DNA of 9,810 bases, from assembly GCA_964553535.1 (NCBI GenBank), contig CAZKLK010000067.1:1-9810 (forward strand). The letters are read 5' to 3'. The position numbers and the translations under genes are program-made. The DNA is from JALHSV01 sp964553535. Lineage in GTDB: Bacteria > Nitrospirota > Thermodesulfovibrionia > Thermodesulfovibrionales > SM23-35. Of the stretch, positions 1 to 6,503 are shown piece after piece (within the stretch, counting starts at the first letter, position 1; every line of letters begins with the position of its first letter). A model generated the notes under the pieces. The model was given only the letters and a program-made list of their open reading frames with translations, was not told where the DNA came from and did not search any database.

Positions 1-3
1 CTC

Positions 4-52
4 GCAATGACGCGTTTATCAATCGTTCGAGATAGTTATCGCTGGATTTGGG
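4..52. repeat. 49-bp perfect direct repeat, copy 1
   Basis: This stretch is identical, base for base, to 6375-6423. It begins gcaatgacgcg and ends gctggatttggg; identity stops at once on both sides (c versus t on the left, a versus t on the right). Copy 1 ends nine bases before the xerC ATG and supplies the GGG of its ribosome binding site. With the preceding three bases it reads ctcgcaatgacg. From memory, that resembles the end of dispersed palindromic repeats ending in CGCAATGAC found in many bacterial genomes; this resemblance is inference. No long internal dyad is visible, only a short GATA-gt-TATC. Confidence 0.95.
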
Positions 53-60
53 AAAAGATT

Positions 61-957
61 ATGTCTGACGATTTCTATCCATTGAAAAATTATATTGAAC
101 AATTTATTCGTTACCTTGATTTGCAAAAAGGCGTCTCCGCGCATACCCTGAGGGCATATAAGAAAGATATTGAAGTGTTTTCCAAGGCGGTCGGGTCGGC
201 GCCTGATGATCTGGATATCATCGATATCCGGGGTTTCATTGCGGGGCAGATACGGAAGGGACTTAACAAAACAACGGTAAGCCGCCGCCTTTCCAGCATC
301 CGGTCCTTTTTCACTTTCCTTATCCGCGAAGGTCTCATTTCAAAAAATCCGGTTAAACTTGTTTCGAATTTAAAGGCGCCCAAACTCCTGCCCAGATTCC
401 TTTCCGTCGATGATGTTTTTTCGCTCGTTGAAAAACCCCGTGGAATAGGCATAATTCCTGTTCGCGACAGGGCCATCCTCGAGCTTCTTTACTCGAGCGG
501 TTTGCGGGTAAGTGAACTGTCGGGAATCAATATTGATGATATGAATCCTAAGGAATCCCTGGTCAAAATCAGGGGAAAGGGTCGAAAGGAACGCATTGTC
601 CCTATCGGTTCAAAGGCGCTCGATGCGATCAAATCCTATATGATAGAGAGAATGCTGCTAAAGAGCGGAGATGAGGCGCTTTTTCTTAACAGAACTGGCA
701 AACGGCTTACGGAAAGGGGGATACGCAGGGTGGTTGTAAAGCATGCGCGGGCGCTTTCGCTTAGCGGACGGGTCGGTCCTCATACTCTGCGGCATTCTTT
801 CGCCAGTCATTTGCTCCAGAGCGGTGCCGACCTCAGGGTAATCCAGGAACTTCTCGGTCACTCATCGCTTTCCTCAACCCAGAAATATACGCACCTTGAT
901 ATCATTCATCTCATGGATATCTACGACAAGGCCCACCCTTTGGCAAAAAAAGAATGA
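61..957 (+). CDS. xerC: Tyrosine recombinase XerC (site-specific integrase/recombinase)
   Basis: Cytoplasmic tyrosine recombinase of 298 residues, expected to resolve chromosome dimers at dif with a XerD partner. The N-terminal SAM-like DNA-binding domain spans about residues 5-95 and the catalytic domain about 110-290. All catalytic residues are visible: R149 (SSGLRVSEL), K173 (GKGRKERIVP), H241 and R244 (HTLRHSFASH), H267 (LLGHSSL) and nucleophile Y276 (KYTHLD). Length and spacing are within one residue of E. coli XerC as I recall it. I chose the ATG at 61 because GGGA at 50-53 is well spaced before it and the family begins near here. The frame stays open back to an ATG at 7, but that extension lies inside the 49-bp repeat. 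The hslV and hslU neighbours match the Bacillus codV-clpQ-clpY order, favouring XerC over XerD or a phage integrase. Confidence 0.94.
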   Translation: MSDDFYPLKNYIEQFIRYLDLQKGVSAHTLRAYKKDIEVFSKAVGSAPDDLDIIDIRGFIAGQIRKGLNKTTVSRRLSSIRSFFTFLIREGLISKNPVKLVSNLKAPKLLPRFLSVDDVFSLVEKPRGIGIIPVRDRAILELLYSSGLRVSELSGINIDDMNPKESLVKIRGKGRKERIVPIGSKALDAIKSYMIERMLLKSGDEALFLNRTGKRLTERGIRRVVVKHARALSLSGRVGPHTLRHSFASHLLQSGADLRVIQELLGHSSLSSTQKYTHLDIIHLMDIYDKAHPLAKKE

Positions 958-1047
958 TGCATAAACATCCCTCCAATTGTTTATAATATGTTGTCATATG
1001 AATTGGCATTTAACCTAAAATAGTTTATGAAGAGTGGGGAATTGAAT

Positions 1048-1581
1048 GTGCTGAAAGGAACGACGATTCTTTGCGTGAGGAGGGGCGCGAATGTTGCCAT
1101 TGGCGGAGATGGCCAGGTTACGCTGGGTTCAACTATCCTGAAACGAAATGCCTGCAAGATACGGAAGATGTATGGTGAAAAAGTTCTTGCCGGTTTTTCA
1201 GGTGCGACGGCAGACGCATTCACACTGTTTGAAAAATTTGAGGGCAAGCTGGAATCATACCGTGGAAATATTACAAGAGCTTCCGTTGAACTTGCGAAAG
1301 ACTGGCGAACCGACAAAATCTTGAGAAGGCTCGAGGCCCTTCTAATTATTGCCGACCGGGAACACACATTCATTCTTTCCGGAAACGGCGATGTTATTGA
1401 ACCGGAGCATGGTATTTCGGCAATCGGTTCCGGCGGCGCATTTGCCCAGGCCGCGGCAAGGGCGCTTATCGACAATACTGATTTTACGGCCCGTGAGATT
1501 GTTGAGAAGGCGATGATGATTGCTTCTGAAATCTGCATTTATACGAATGATAATATGTCAATAGAGGAATTGAATGGATAA
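1048..1581 (+). CDS. hslV: ATP-dependent protease peptidase subunit HslV (ClpQ)
   Basis: Proteasome-like threonine peptidase that forms the double-hexameric proteolytic core of HslVU in the cytoplasm. The mature enzyme should start at the Thr encoded at 1060 (TTILCVRRG). Numbering from it, D17 (GGDGQ) and K33 fall where the family's active-site residues lie. Other hallmarks are GFSGATADAFTLFE, ELAKDWRTD, GNGDVIEPE and GSGGAFAQAAARAL, and the C-terminus ICIYTN is typical. I prefer the GTG at 1048, which gives the short leader MLKG before the Thr and has GGGGA at 1036-1040, seven bases upstream. The frame is also open from an ATG at 1027, which has little ribosome binding site and would give an 11-residue leader. 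The protein is 177 residues, normal for the family. It overlaps hslU by eight bases, implying translational coupling. Confidence 0.95.
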   Translation: MLKGTTILCVRRGANVAIGGDGQVTLGSTILKRNACKIRKMYGEKVLAGFSGATADAFTLFEKFEGKLESYRGNITRASVELAKDWRTDKILRRLEALLIIADREHTFILSGNGDVIEPEHGISAIGSGGAFAQAAARALIDNTDFTAREIVEKAMMIASEICIYTNDNMSIEELNG

Positions 1582-2914
1582 TCTGACACCGCGGAAAATT
1601 GTAGAGGAGCTGGACAAGTATATTATCGGACAGCATAAGGCTAAGAAGGCCGTTGCGATAGCGATGAGAAACCGCTGGAGAAGGCAGCGACTTTCCCCTG
1701 AACTGCGTGATGAGGTATTGCCCAAAAATATTATTATGATCGGGCCCACAGGCGTCGGCAAGACAGAAATTGCCAGAAGGCTTTCAAAGCTTGCTGGCGC
1801 GCCGTTTATCAAGGTTGAGGCATCAAAATTCACCGAGGTCGGATATGTCGGCCGTGATGTTGAATCGATGGTTCGTGACCTGACAGAGATATCGATCGGA
1901 ATGGTCAAGGCGGAGCATGCTGAGAAAGTCCAGGAAAAGGCGAAGATGCTGGCAGAAGAGCGCATGCTCGATCTGCTGCTTCCGTTGCCTAAAACTCCTC
2001 GCAGCGGCGCTATCGAGGAAGAAGAGCGGGAAAGGCACCGGGAGACAAGAGAACGGCTCAGGGCCCAGTTAAAAGATGGAAAACTTGATAACCGTTATAT
2101 TGACATCGAAGTGAAGGAAAAGGTCATGCCCTTTGGAGTCGTTTCCAATGTCGGCCTTGAGGACCTCGAGATCAATCTCAAGGAAATGCTGGGGAATTTC
2201 CTGCCTGAAAAATCGAAACGGAAAAAGGTGAAAGTGCCCGAGGCTCTCGTCATCATACAGCAGGAAGAGGCCAATAGGCTTATCGACATAGATAGGGTCA
2301 CCCGTGAGGCAATTGACCGAGTGGAGCAGTCCGGCATTATTTTTATAGATGAGATCGACAAAATCGCGAGCAGGAGTCACTCCCACGGGCCCGACGTTTC
2401 CCGTGAAGGCGTTCAGAGAGATTTGCTCCCGATTGTTGAAGGCACGACAGTGACAACGAAGCATGGGCCGGTTAAAACCGAACATATCCTGTTCATAGCT
2501 GCAGGCGCATTTCACATGTCGAAGCCGTCCGATTTAATACCAGAGCTGCAGGGCAGGTTCCCGATCAGGGTCGAGCTGGATGCACTCGGAAAGGAGGAAT
2601 TCATCAGGATTCTGACCGAACCATACAATGCTCTCATCAAGCAGTATACGGCTCTCCTTTTTACGGAGGACGTATCTATTTATTTCTCCGAGGATTCAAT
2701 TGATGAGATCGCGGATATAGCAGCGCGTGTCAATGAGAAGACCGAGAATATCGGAGCCCGGAGACTGCACACCGTACTCGAAAAACTGCTTGAGGATATC
2801 TCTTTCGAGGCCCCGGAAAGGAAGAACGGAAAGCTGGAAATTGACAGAAATTATGTGCGCGGCAAATTGAATGACATCGTTAAAGACGAGGATTTAAGCA
2901 GGTATATATTGTAG
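1574..2914 (+). CDS. hslU: ATP-dependent protease ATPase subunit HslU (ClpY)
   Basis: AAA+ unfoldase of 446 residues that feeds substrates into HslV. Walker A GPTGVGKT is at residues 57-64, the pore loop GYVG at 90-93, and Walker B IIFIDE at 255-260. Sensor 1 lies near FIAAGAF (307-313), a conserved arginine in ELQGRFP near 328, and the sensor 2 helix contains GARRLHTVLE. The charged, helical I-domain lies between about 110 and 240. The C-terminal tail ends LSRYIL, resembling the HslU tail that docks into HslV. Length is close to the usual 440-450. The ATG at 1574 lies inside the end of hslV (ATGGATAA overlap) with AGAGGA at 1563-1568, five bases upstream. Nothing appears truncated. Confidence 0.97.
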   Translation: MDNLTPRKIVEELDKYIIGQHKAKKAVAIAMRNRWRRQRLSPELRDEVLPKNIIMIGPTGVGKTEIARRLSKLAGAPFIKVEASKFTEVGYVGRDVESMVRDLTEISIGMVKAEHAEKVQEKAKMLAEERMLDLLLPLPKTPRSGAIEEEERERHRETRERLRAQLKDGKLDNRYIDIEVKEKVMPFGVVSNVGLEDLEINLKEMLGNFLPEKSKRKKVKVPEALVIIQQEEANRLIDIDRVTREAIDRVEQSGIIFIDEIDKIASRSHSHGPDVSREGVQRDLLPIVEGTTVTTKHGPVKTEHILFIAAGAFHMSKPSDLIPELQGRFPIRVELDALGKEEFIRILTEPYNALIKQYTALLFTEDVSIYFSEDSIDEIADIAARVNEKTENIGARRLHTVLEKLLEDISFEAPERKNGKLEIDRNYVRGKLNDIVKDEDLSRYIL

Positions 2915-2968
2915 CAGTCACGGCCCAGTCCTTATACTCACTATATAGATAAGGGGAGGGATGACATT

Positions 2969-3664
2969 TTGCATCCTATGACGGTGTGTCTATCTTTGTC
3001 TCTCCAAAAAAGCGCGGGATTGCGGTTCATTGCTCCAATGGTGATTGCGCTTTGCCTTGTCTTACCACTCTCCTCATGTGCTTCCTACCGCATATATCCG
3101 GAATCAGACCATGTTATTGCTTCGTGGTACGGGCCCGAATTTCACGGGAAACCAACTTCATCCGGAGAGGTATACGATATGCATGCATTTACATGCGCTC
3201 ATCGCGAATATCCGTTCGGCGCGGTGCTCAAGGTGACGCACGCATCTAACGGGAATACGGTCTTTTGCACGGTAAATGACCGCGGGCCGTTTGTCGACGG
3301 CAGAGATATCGACCTGTCTTATGCCGCCGCAAAAGAAATCGGCATGCTGCATCACGGGATTTCCGCGGTCAGAGTTGAATATGTAGGCAGAGACGCTTCA
3401 TTGGTAAGAATGGCAAATTTCACATCGGGTGAGAGCGCATTTACGATACAGGCTGGTTCCTTCCGGGAGCTTTTTAATGCGCAGCACCGGAGGGCAGTTC
3501 TCGGACTGAAATACAGCGGCGTCTACATAAGTGAAGTCGACTTGAACGGTTATACGTTTTACCGGGTGCGGATAGGCAGGTTTACCGAGAAAGAAGACGC
3601 GGTAAACTTCGCGGCAACCCTTATGGGCGAAGGCTATGAAGTTATCGTTACCAAAATACGATAG
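2969..3664 (+). CDS. rlpA: RlpA-family septal ring lytic transglycosylase, lipoprotein with SPOR domain
   Basis: Predicted envelope lipoprotein of 231 residues. A signal peptide with hydrophobic core (about residues 20-35) ends in the lipobox LSSC, with lipidated Cys at residue 37. A double-psi beta-barrel domain spans about 48-140 with ASWYGPEFHGKPTSSGE, NDRGPF and GRDIDLS. E67, D70 and H78 have the spacing of residues important for lytic activity in Pseudomonas RlpA, so enzymatic activity is plausible. A C-terminal SPOR domain (about 156-229, FTIQAGSF through YRVRIGRF) normally binds denuded septal peptidoglycan. The start is probably the TTG at 2969, with GGGGAGGG at 2953-2960. The ATG at 2978 would work but lies 17 bases from that site. 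The gap after hslU is 54 bases, so the gene may belong to the same transcript. Confidence 0.9.
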   Translation: MHPMTVCLSLSLQKSAGLRFIAPMVIALCLVLPLSSCASYRIYPESDHVIASWYGPEFHGKPTSSGEVYDMHAFTCAHREYPFGAVLKVTHASNGNTVFCTVNDRGPFVDGRDIDLSYAAAKEIGMLHHGISAVRVEYVGRDASLVRMANFTSGESAFTIQAGSFRELFNAQHRRAVLGLKYSGVYISEVDLNGYTFYRVRIGRFTEKEDAVNFAATLMGEGYEVIVTKIR

Positions 3665-3698
3665 GAAGATATAGCATATAATTGCATGGGGATTTATT

Positions 3699-4700
3699 AT
3701 GGGTGAAGAATATCTTGGAAAACTGCCTTTCAATGATCCGCTTTACGAAATACTCGCCTCAAGCATCTGTACCGATGTCAGAGACCCCCGGTTTCATGTT
3801 ACCAGAACCTCCTCCCGGATGGTGTATAAATATACGGAAGAGAAAACCAGGATAGCGCTCATCGGGAAATTTTATCATCCCGATGATAAACGTGAGGATA
3901 AGGTCACCAGAATAAAGGGTGAATATGACAATCTCCGCAATATAAGATCATTCGGATTCGATACATCCCCGTATTATGTCGTAAAACCCATTAACAGATC
4001 CGAAAAGATCGGGCTTGCCCTGATAGAAGAGTTTATCTATGGCAAAGACCTTGATTACTATCTCAAAACAGCAATATATGAAGGAAAGGGTTTTCTCTTA
4101 AAGGACAGACTGTCAAGGCTTGCGCTCTTCCTTTTCGCGCTCCACAGCAAGACGTCAACACCGGATCATGTGAATCTTGACGCAGTCACGCGGTATTTTC
4201 AGAGAATTGTCATCAAGTTATGGGAGCAGCGCGTTCTATCCGATGACGCCCGGAAATCTTACCTGAGGCTCATGACCAAGTGGTGTTCCCGTGGAATACT
4301 GGAACAAGCAAAAAATGCGATCGTTCATGGTGACGCTACGCCGACAAATATTATCTTTTCCGACAGGGGTGATGTGGTTGCCATAGACCTTGAAAGATCA
4401 AGGACCGCGGATCCTGCTTTCGACGTCAGCATGGTCTGCGGCGAGCTGAAACACGCCTTTCTGTGGAGAACCGGCAACCGGTATGATGCAGAGCCTTTCA
4501 TCAGGCATTTTCTCAAAAGTTATGCACTGCATTTTCCCGATGCCAAAGAAGCATTCAGGGAAATCACATTGAGGAACCCTTTTTACATGGCGCTCACAGA
4601 GTTGCGGATTGCCAGGAATGCTTATCTTGATTGGCAGTACCGGAAGCGCCTCGCTTGCGAGGCCGGAGAATGCATGAAATGGGGGCTGAAACTGCAATGA
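3699..4700 (+). CDS. Phosphotransferase of the APH/choline-kinase-like fold, substrate unknown
   Basis: Cytoplasmic protein of 333 residues with a eukaryotic-like kinase fold. The catalytic loop is HGDATPTN (H210, D212, N217), the HGDxxxxN pattern of aminoglycoside and choline-type phosphotransferases. The metal-binding aspartate is D230 in AIDLERS. A likely ATP-binding lysine is K57 (ALIGKFY), its partner glutamate E75 (KGEYDNL), and a hinge-like segment LIEEFIYGKDL lies near 109-119. Substrate cannot be read from sequence: sugar, lipid core, small metabolite and protein all remain possible, and antibiotic resistance is not implied. The ATG at 3699 has GGGG at 3688-3691. The stop overlaps the start of the HAD gene (ATGA), so the two are probably made together. 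It follows rlpA by 34 bases. Confidence 0.82.
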   Translation: MGEEYLGKLPFNDPLYEILASSICTDVRDPRFHVTRTSSRMVYKYTEEKTRIALIGKFYHPDDKREDKVTRIKGEYDNLRNIRSFGFDTSPYYVVKPINRSEKIGLALIEEFIYGKDLDYYLKTAIYEGKGFLLKDRLSRLALFLFALHSKTSTPDHVNLDAVTRYFQRIVIKLWEQRVLSDDARKSYLRLMTKWCSRGILEQAKNAIVHGDATPTNIIFSDRGDVVAIDLERSRTADPAFDVSMVCGELKHAFLWRTGNRYDAEPFIRHFLKSYALHFPDAKEAFREITLRNPFYMALTELRIARNAYLDWQYRKRLACEAGECMKWGLKLQ

Positions 4701-5407
4701 GCAAGGCAATACTCTTCGACCTGTATGGCACACTTATTGATATCAAGACTGATGAACATGATCCGTATGTGTATGATGTCCTTTCGCGGTATCTTGCGTA
4801 TCATTCAGTCAATATAACTCCCGATGAAATGAAGCGGGCGTATTTTGACGGGATTCAACAGCATCTCGAACAGAGCGGGGAAATCCATCCCGAGGTTGAC
4901 ATATATAAATTATTTTTCAACATCATGAACAAATACGGCAAAAAGAAGAGTTCAAGGAGCGTGGTTATTGATATTGCGACGCTCTTCAGGACTCTGACCA
5001 TGAGACAGTTCAGAATATTTGACGGTGTTTATGATGCTCTTGTGGCGCTCAATGATCGCTACAAAACTGCTGTTATCTCTGACGCCCAGTGGATTTTTGC
5101 CGAACCCGAAGTAGCGATGCTCGGTCTTGATCAGTTCTTTGACGTCAGGATATTGTCATCACGGTTCGGGTTCAAGAAACCTGATCCAAGATTATTCAGG
5201 TTTGCAACCGACAAGCTGGGCGTGTCATGCGAACAATGCATATACGTCGGCGATAATCCCTGCAAAGACATGGGCGGCGCCAAAAGGGTAGGCATGAAGT
5301 TTATTCTTTTCAGATCTGAATGCCGTGAATATAACGGGCTTGTTCCGGACAGGTGTTTCCACGATTACGCGGAACTTGGCTCCATCCTTTCAAGCCTTAT
5401 GGAGTAG
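4697..5407 (+). CDS. HAD-superfamily hydrolase (subfamily IA type)
   Basis: A 236-residue cytoplasmic HAD protein. Motif I is FDLYGTL with nucleophile D8, motif II VISDA with S128, motif III FKKPDP with K161, and motif IV YVGDNPCKDMGGA with D186 and D191. The helical cap occupies about residues 15-105, as in subfamily IA. Two residues after the nucleophile, where phosphatases usually have an aspartate acid/base, this protein has Y10. L-2-haloacid dehalogenases share that arrangement, so phosphatase activity should not be assumed. The ATG at 4697 is chosen because motif I follows directly and it overlaps the kinase stop. The frame is open further upstream, but only as a shadow inside the kinase gene. 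The pairing suggests a shared substrate or pathway, which is inference. Confidence 0.88.
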   Translation: MSKAILFDLYGTLIDIKTDEHDPYVYDVLSRYLAYHSVNITPDEMKRAYFDGIQQHLEQSGEIHPEVDIYKLFFNIMNKYGKKKSSRSVVIDIATLFRTLTMRQFRIFDGVYDALVALNDRYKTAVISDAQWIFAEPEVAMLGLDQFFDVRILSSRFGFKKPDPRLFRFATDKLGVSCEQCIYVGDNPCKDMGGAKRVGMKFILFRSECREYNGLVPDRCFHDYAELGSILSSLME

Positions 5408-5409
5408 TC

Positions 5410-6273
5410 ATGATGGCGATAAACGGAAAAACCCAAATAACCGGCATCATCGGGTGGCCGATAGAACATACTCTTTCACCTGCAATGCATAACCGGGCCT
5501 TCGAGTCTCTCTCAATCAACTATTGTTACCTCCCATTTGCCGTTAAGCCTGAAGAACTTAGACACGCCGTTAGGGCGATAAAGGCGTTGAACTTCCGGGG
5601 AGTCAACGTCACCGTGCCTCACAAGGAAAGCGTAATAAAATACCTTGATGAAATCGATCCTGAAGCATTATTTATCGGTGCCGTGAATACTATTGTGAAT
5701 GAAAAAACCGGGCTAATCGGATATAACACAGATGGCAGAGGATTTATGATGTCTCTCGCCGAACATTTTATTGATCCGAGTGGCATGGATATCCTTATCG
5801 TTGGAGCAGGCGGTGCGGCGCGAGCGGTGGGATACAGTCTAATTAAAAAGGCAAAATCCATCAGTGTCTGTGGCAGAACAAGGATCAGGGCAAAGAGCCT
5901 TGTAAATGATTTATGCAAGATAAAGAAAAATGTTTCGGTTTGTAATAATTTATCCGATGCGGGACGATTTCATATGGTCATTCAGGCGACGCCGCTGGGG
6001 TTGAATGAGGGCGATCCACTGCCGATAGATGTATCTCTGCTAAAACAGGGGCAGGTTATATATGATTTGATCTATAAAAAAACAAGGTTGCTCGAACTGG
6101 CTTCGCAAAGGGGATGTAATACGATAAACGGTCTCGGCATGCTCATCTGGCAGGGTTTGCTGGCATTTGAGCTGTGGACAGGCATAAGTCCCGACGCAGG
6201 GATTATGAAGCGCGCATTACTTCAGGCAACTGTTCGCTCTGAATGCCGTTACCCGCAAAATGGCAGAAGTTGA
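5410..6273 (+). CDS. aroE: Shikimate dehydrogenase (NADP+)
   Basis: Reduces 3-dehydroshikimate to shikimate in the chorismate pathway; cytoplasmic and 287 residues long, normal for the family. The N-terminal substrate domain carries TLSPAMHN (S23), NVTVPHKE with catalytic K72, N93 (VNT) and D108 (NTDGRGF). The Rossmann domain begins with GAGGAARAV (132-140). CGRTRIRA stands where NRTxxRA-like motifs normally read the NADP phosphate, with Gly in place of Asn. The C-terminus has GLGMLIWQGLLAFELW, matching the conserved glutamine helix. Start is the ATG at 5410, or the adjacent ATG at 5413; GGAG at 5401-5404 fits either. It starts two bases after the HAD stop and is the last gene of the run. No clear terminator follows it. 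Confidence 0.95.
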   Translation: MMAINGKTQITGIIGWPIEHTLSPAMHNRAFESLSINYCYLPFAVKPEELRHAVRAIKALNFRGVNVTVPHKESVIKYLDEIDPEALFIGAVNTIVNEKTGLIGYNTDGRGFMMSLAEHFIDPSGMDILIVGAGGAARAVGYSLIKKAKSISVCGRTRIRAKSLVNDLCKIKKNVSVCNNLSDAGRFHMVIQATPLGLNEGDPLPIDVSLLKQGQVIYDLIYKKTRLLELASQRGCNTINGLGMLIWQGLLAFELWTGISPDAGIMKRALLQATVRSECRYPQNGRS

Positions 6274-6374
6274 AGGCGCCGCGTGGAATCATGGATAATT
6301 ATTCCCGGAGCGCTTTGTCAGAGTTTCACCGACGGGGAAATAGGATAATTTACTGCAAAATATTGCGAGAAATT

Positions 6375-6423
6375 GCAATGACGCGTTTATCAATCGTTCG
6401 AGATAGTTATCGCTGGATTTGGG
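6375..6423. repeat. 49-bp perfect direct repeat, copy 2
   Basis: Identical to 4-52 and in the same orientation, offset by 6371 bases. Here it lies about 100 bases after aroE and about 80 bases before the hydrogenase small subunit. The same ATG that opens a frame in copy 1 opens one here, but it reaches a stop at 6447-6449 and shows no protein family features. The copy therefore looks non-coding. Confidence 0.95.
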
Positions 6424-6440
6424 TTCAAATTAACATTGAA

Positions 6441-6449
6441 AGGAGGTGA
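6441..6449 (+). promoter_or_regulatory. Orphan strong ribosome binding site
   Basis: AGGAGGTGA matches the anti-Shine-Dalgarno end of 16S rRNA over nine bases. No ATG, GTG or TTG follows within 5-12 bases. The same nine bases recur 51 bases later before the small subunit and again before the large subunit. It may be the remnant of a lost small gene or a leader duplication. Confidence 0.5.
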
Positions 6450-6490
6450 ACCAGACGATAATTCACAAGTCGGTAACGTTTGATATATTT

Positions 6491-6500
6491 AAGGAGGTGA
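6491..6500 (+). promoter_or_regulatory. Ribosome binding site of the hydrogenase small subunit
   Basis: AAGGAGGTGA ends three bases before the ATG at 6504 and fixes that start. The same ten bases (7526-7535) precede the large subunit ATG at 7542. These sites are much stronger than those in the upstream run, suggesting high and balanced translation of the two subunits. Confidence 0.85.
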
Positions 6501-6503
6501 CAT

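Larger units (their letters stand above)
6274..6503. other. Intergenic spacer between aroE and the hydrogenase operon
   Basis: This is the longest gene-free stretch in the window, at 230 bases. It holds the second 49-bp repeat (6375-6423), an orphan ribosome binding site (6441-6449) and the true hydrogenase ribosome binding site (6491-6500). A weak 5-bp inverted repeat, GGAAT/ATTCC, lies at 6285-6305, and ATTGC/GCAAT lies at about 6362-6379 next to the repeat. Neither has a T-run, so I do not call a terminator. I found no convincing sigma-54 or sigma-70 promoter, although the hydrogenase promoter should lie here if the operon is separate from aroE. Confidence 0.7.

Noticed and set aside
61..957. 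The tyrosine recombinase as an integrase of a mobile element bounded by the 49-bp repeats.
   Set aside because: Its length, catalytic spacing and hslVU neighbours match housekeeping XerC, and the genes inside the block are core functions with no phage or conjugation genes.
959..1006. TATAAT at 982-987 flanked by CCAATT (973-978) and AATTGG (1001-1006), a possible promoter and operator before hslV.
   Set aside because: There is no recognisable -35 at 16-18 bases, and six-base arms with a 22-base spacer are weak in an AT-rich gap.
2069..2515. Minus-strand open frame of 148 codons opposite hslU, and similar ones opposite the hydrogenase genes.
   Set aside because: They are antisense shadows of strongly conserved genes, with no recognisable domains or ribosome binding sites.
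3665..3698. TATAAT at 3677-3682 as a promoter for the kinase gene.
   Set aside because: No -35 element is present at a proper distance; the short gap is AT-rich and fits read-through from rlpA.
4631..4696. Upstream extension of the HAD gene to an earlier start.
   Set aside because: HAD motif I begins right after the ATG at 4697, and the extension is a shadow frame inside the kinase gene.
5353..5409. Upstream extension of aroE into the HAD gene.
   Set aside because: Homology to shikimate dehydrogenases starts just after 5410, where GGAG is well placed.
6243..6449. Open frame of 68 codons across the aroE end, the spacer and repeat copy 2.
   Set aside because: It overlaps the aroE end in another frame, shows no family features, and its ATGs lack good ribosome binding sites.
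6462..6489. TTCACA, 16 bases, TATATT: a good sigma-70-like pair before the hydrogenase small subunit.
   Set aside because: Transcription would begin around 6496, inside the ribosome binding site, removing the feature that clearly serves the ATG at 6504.
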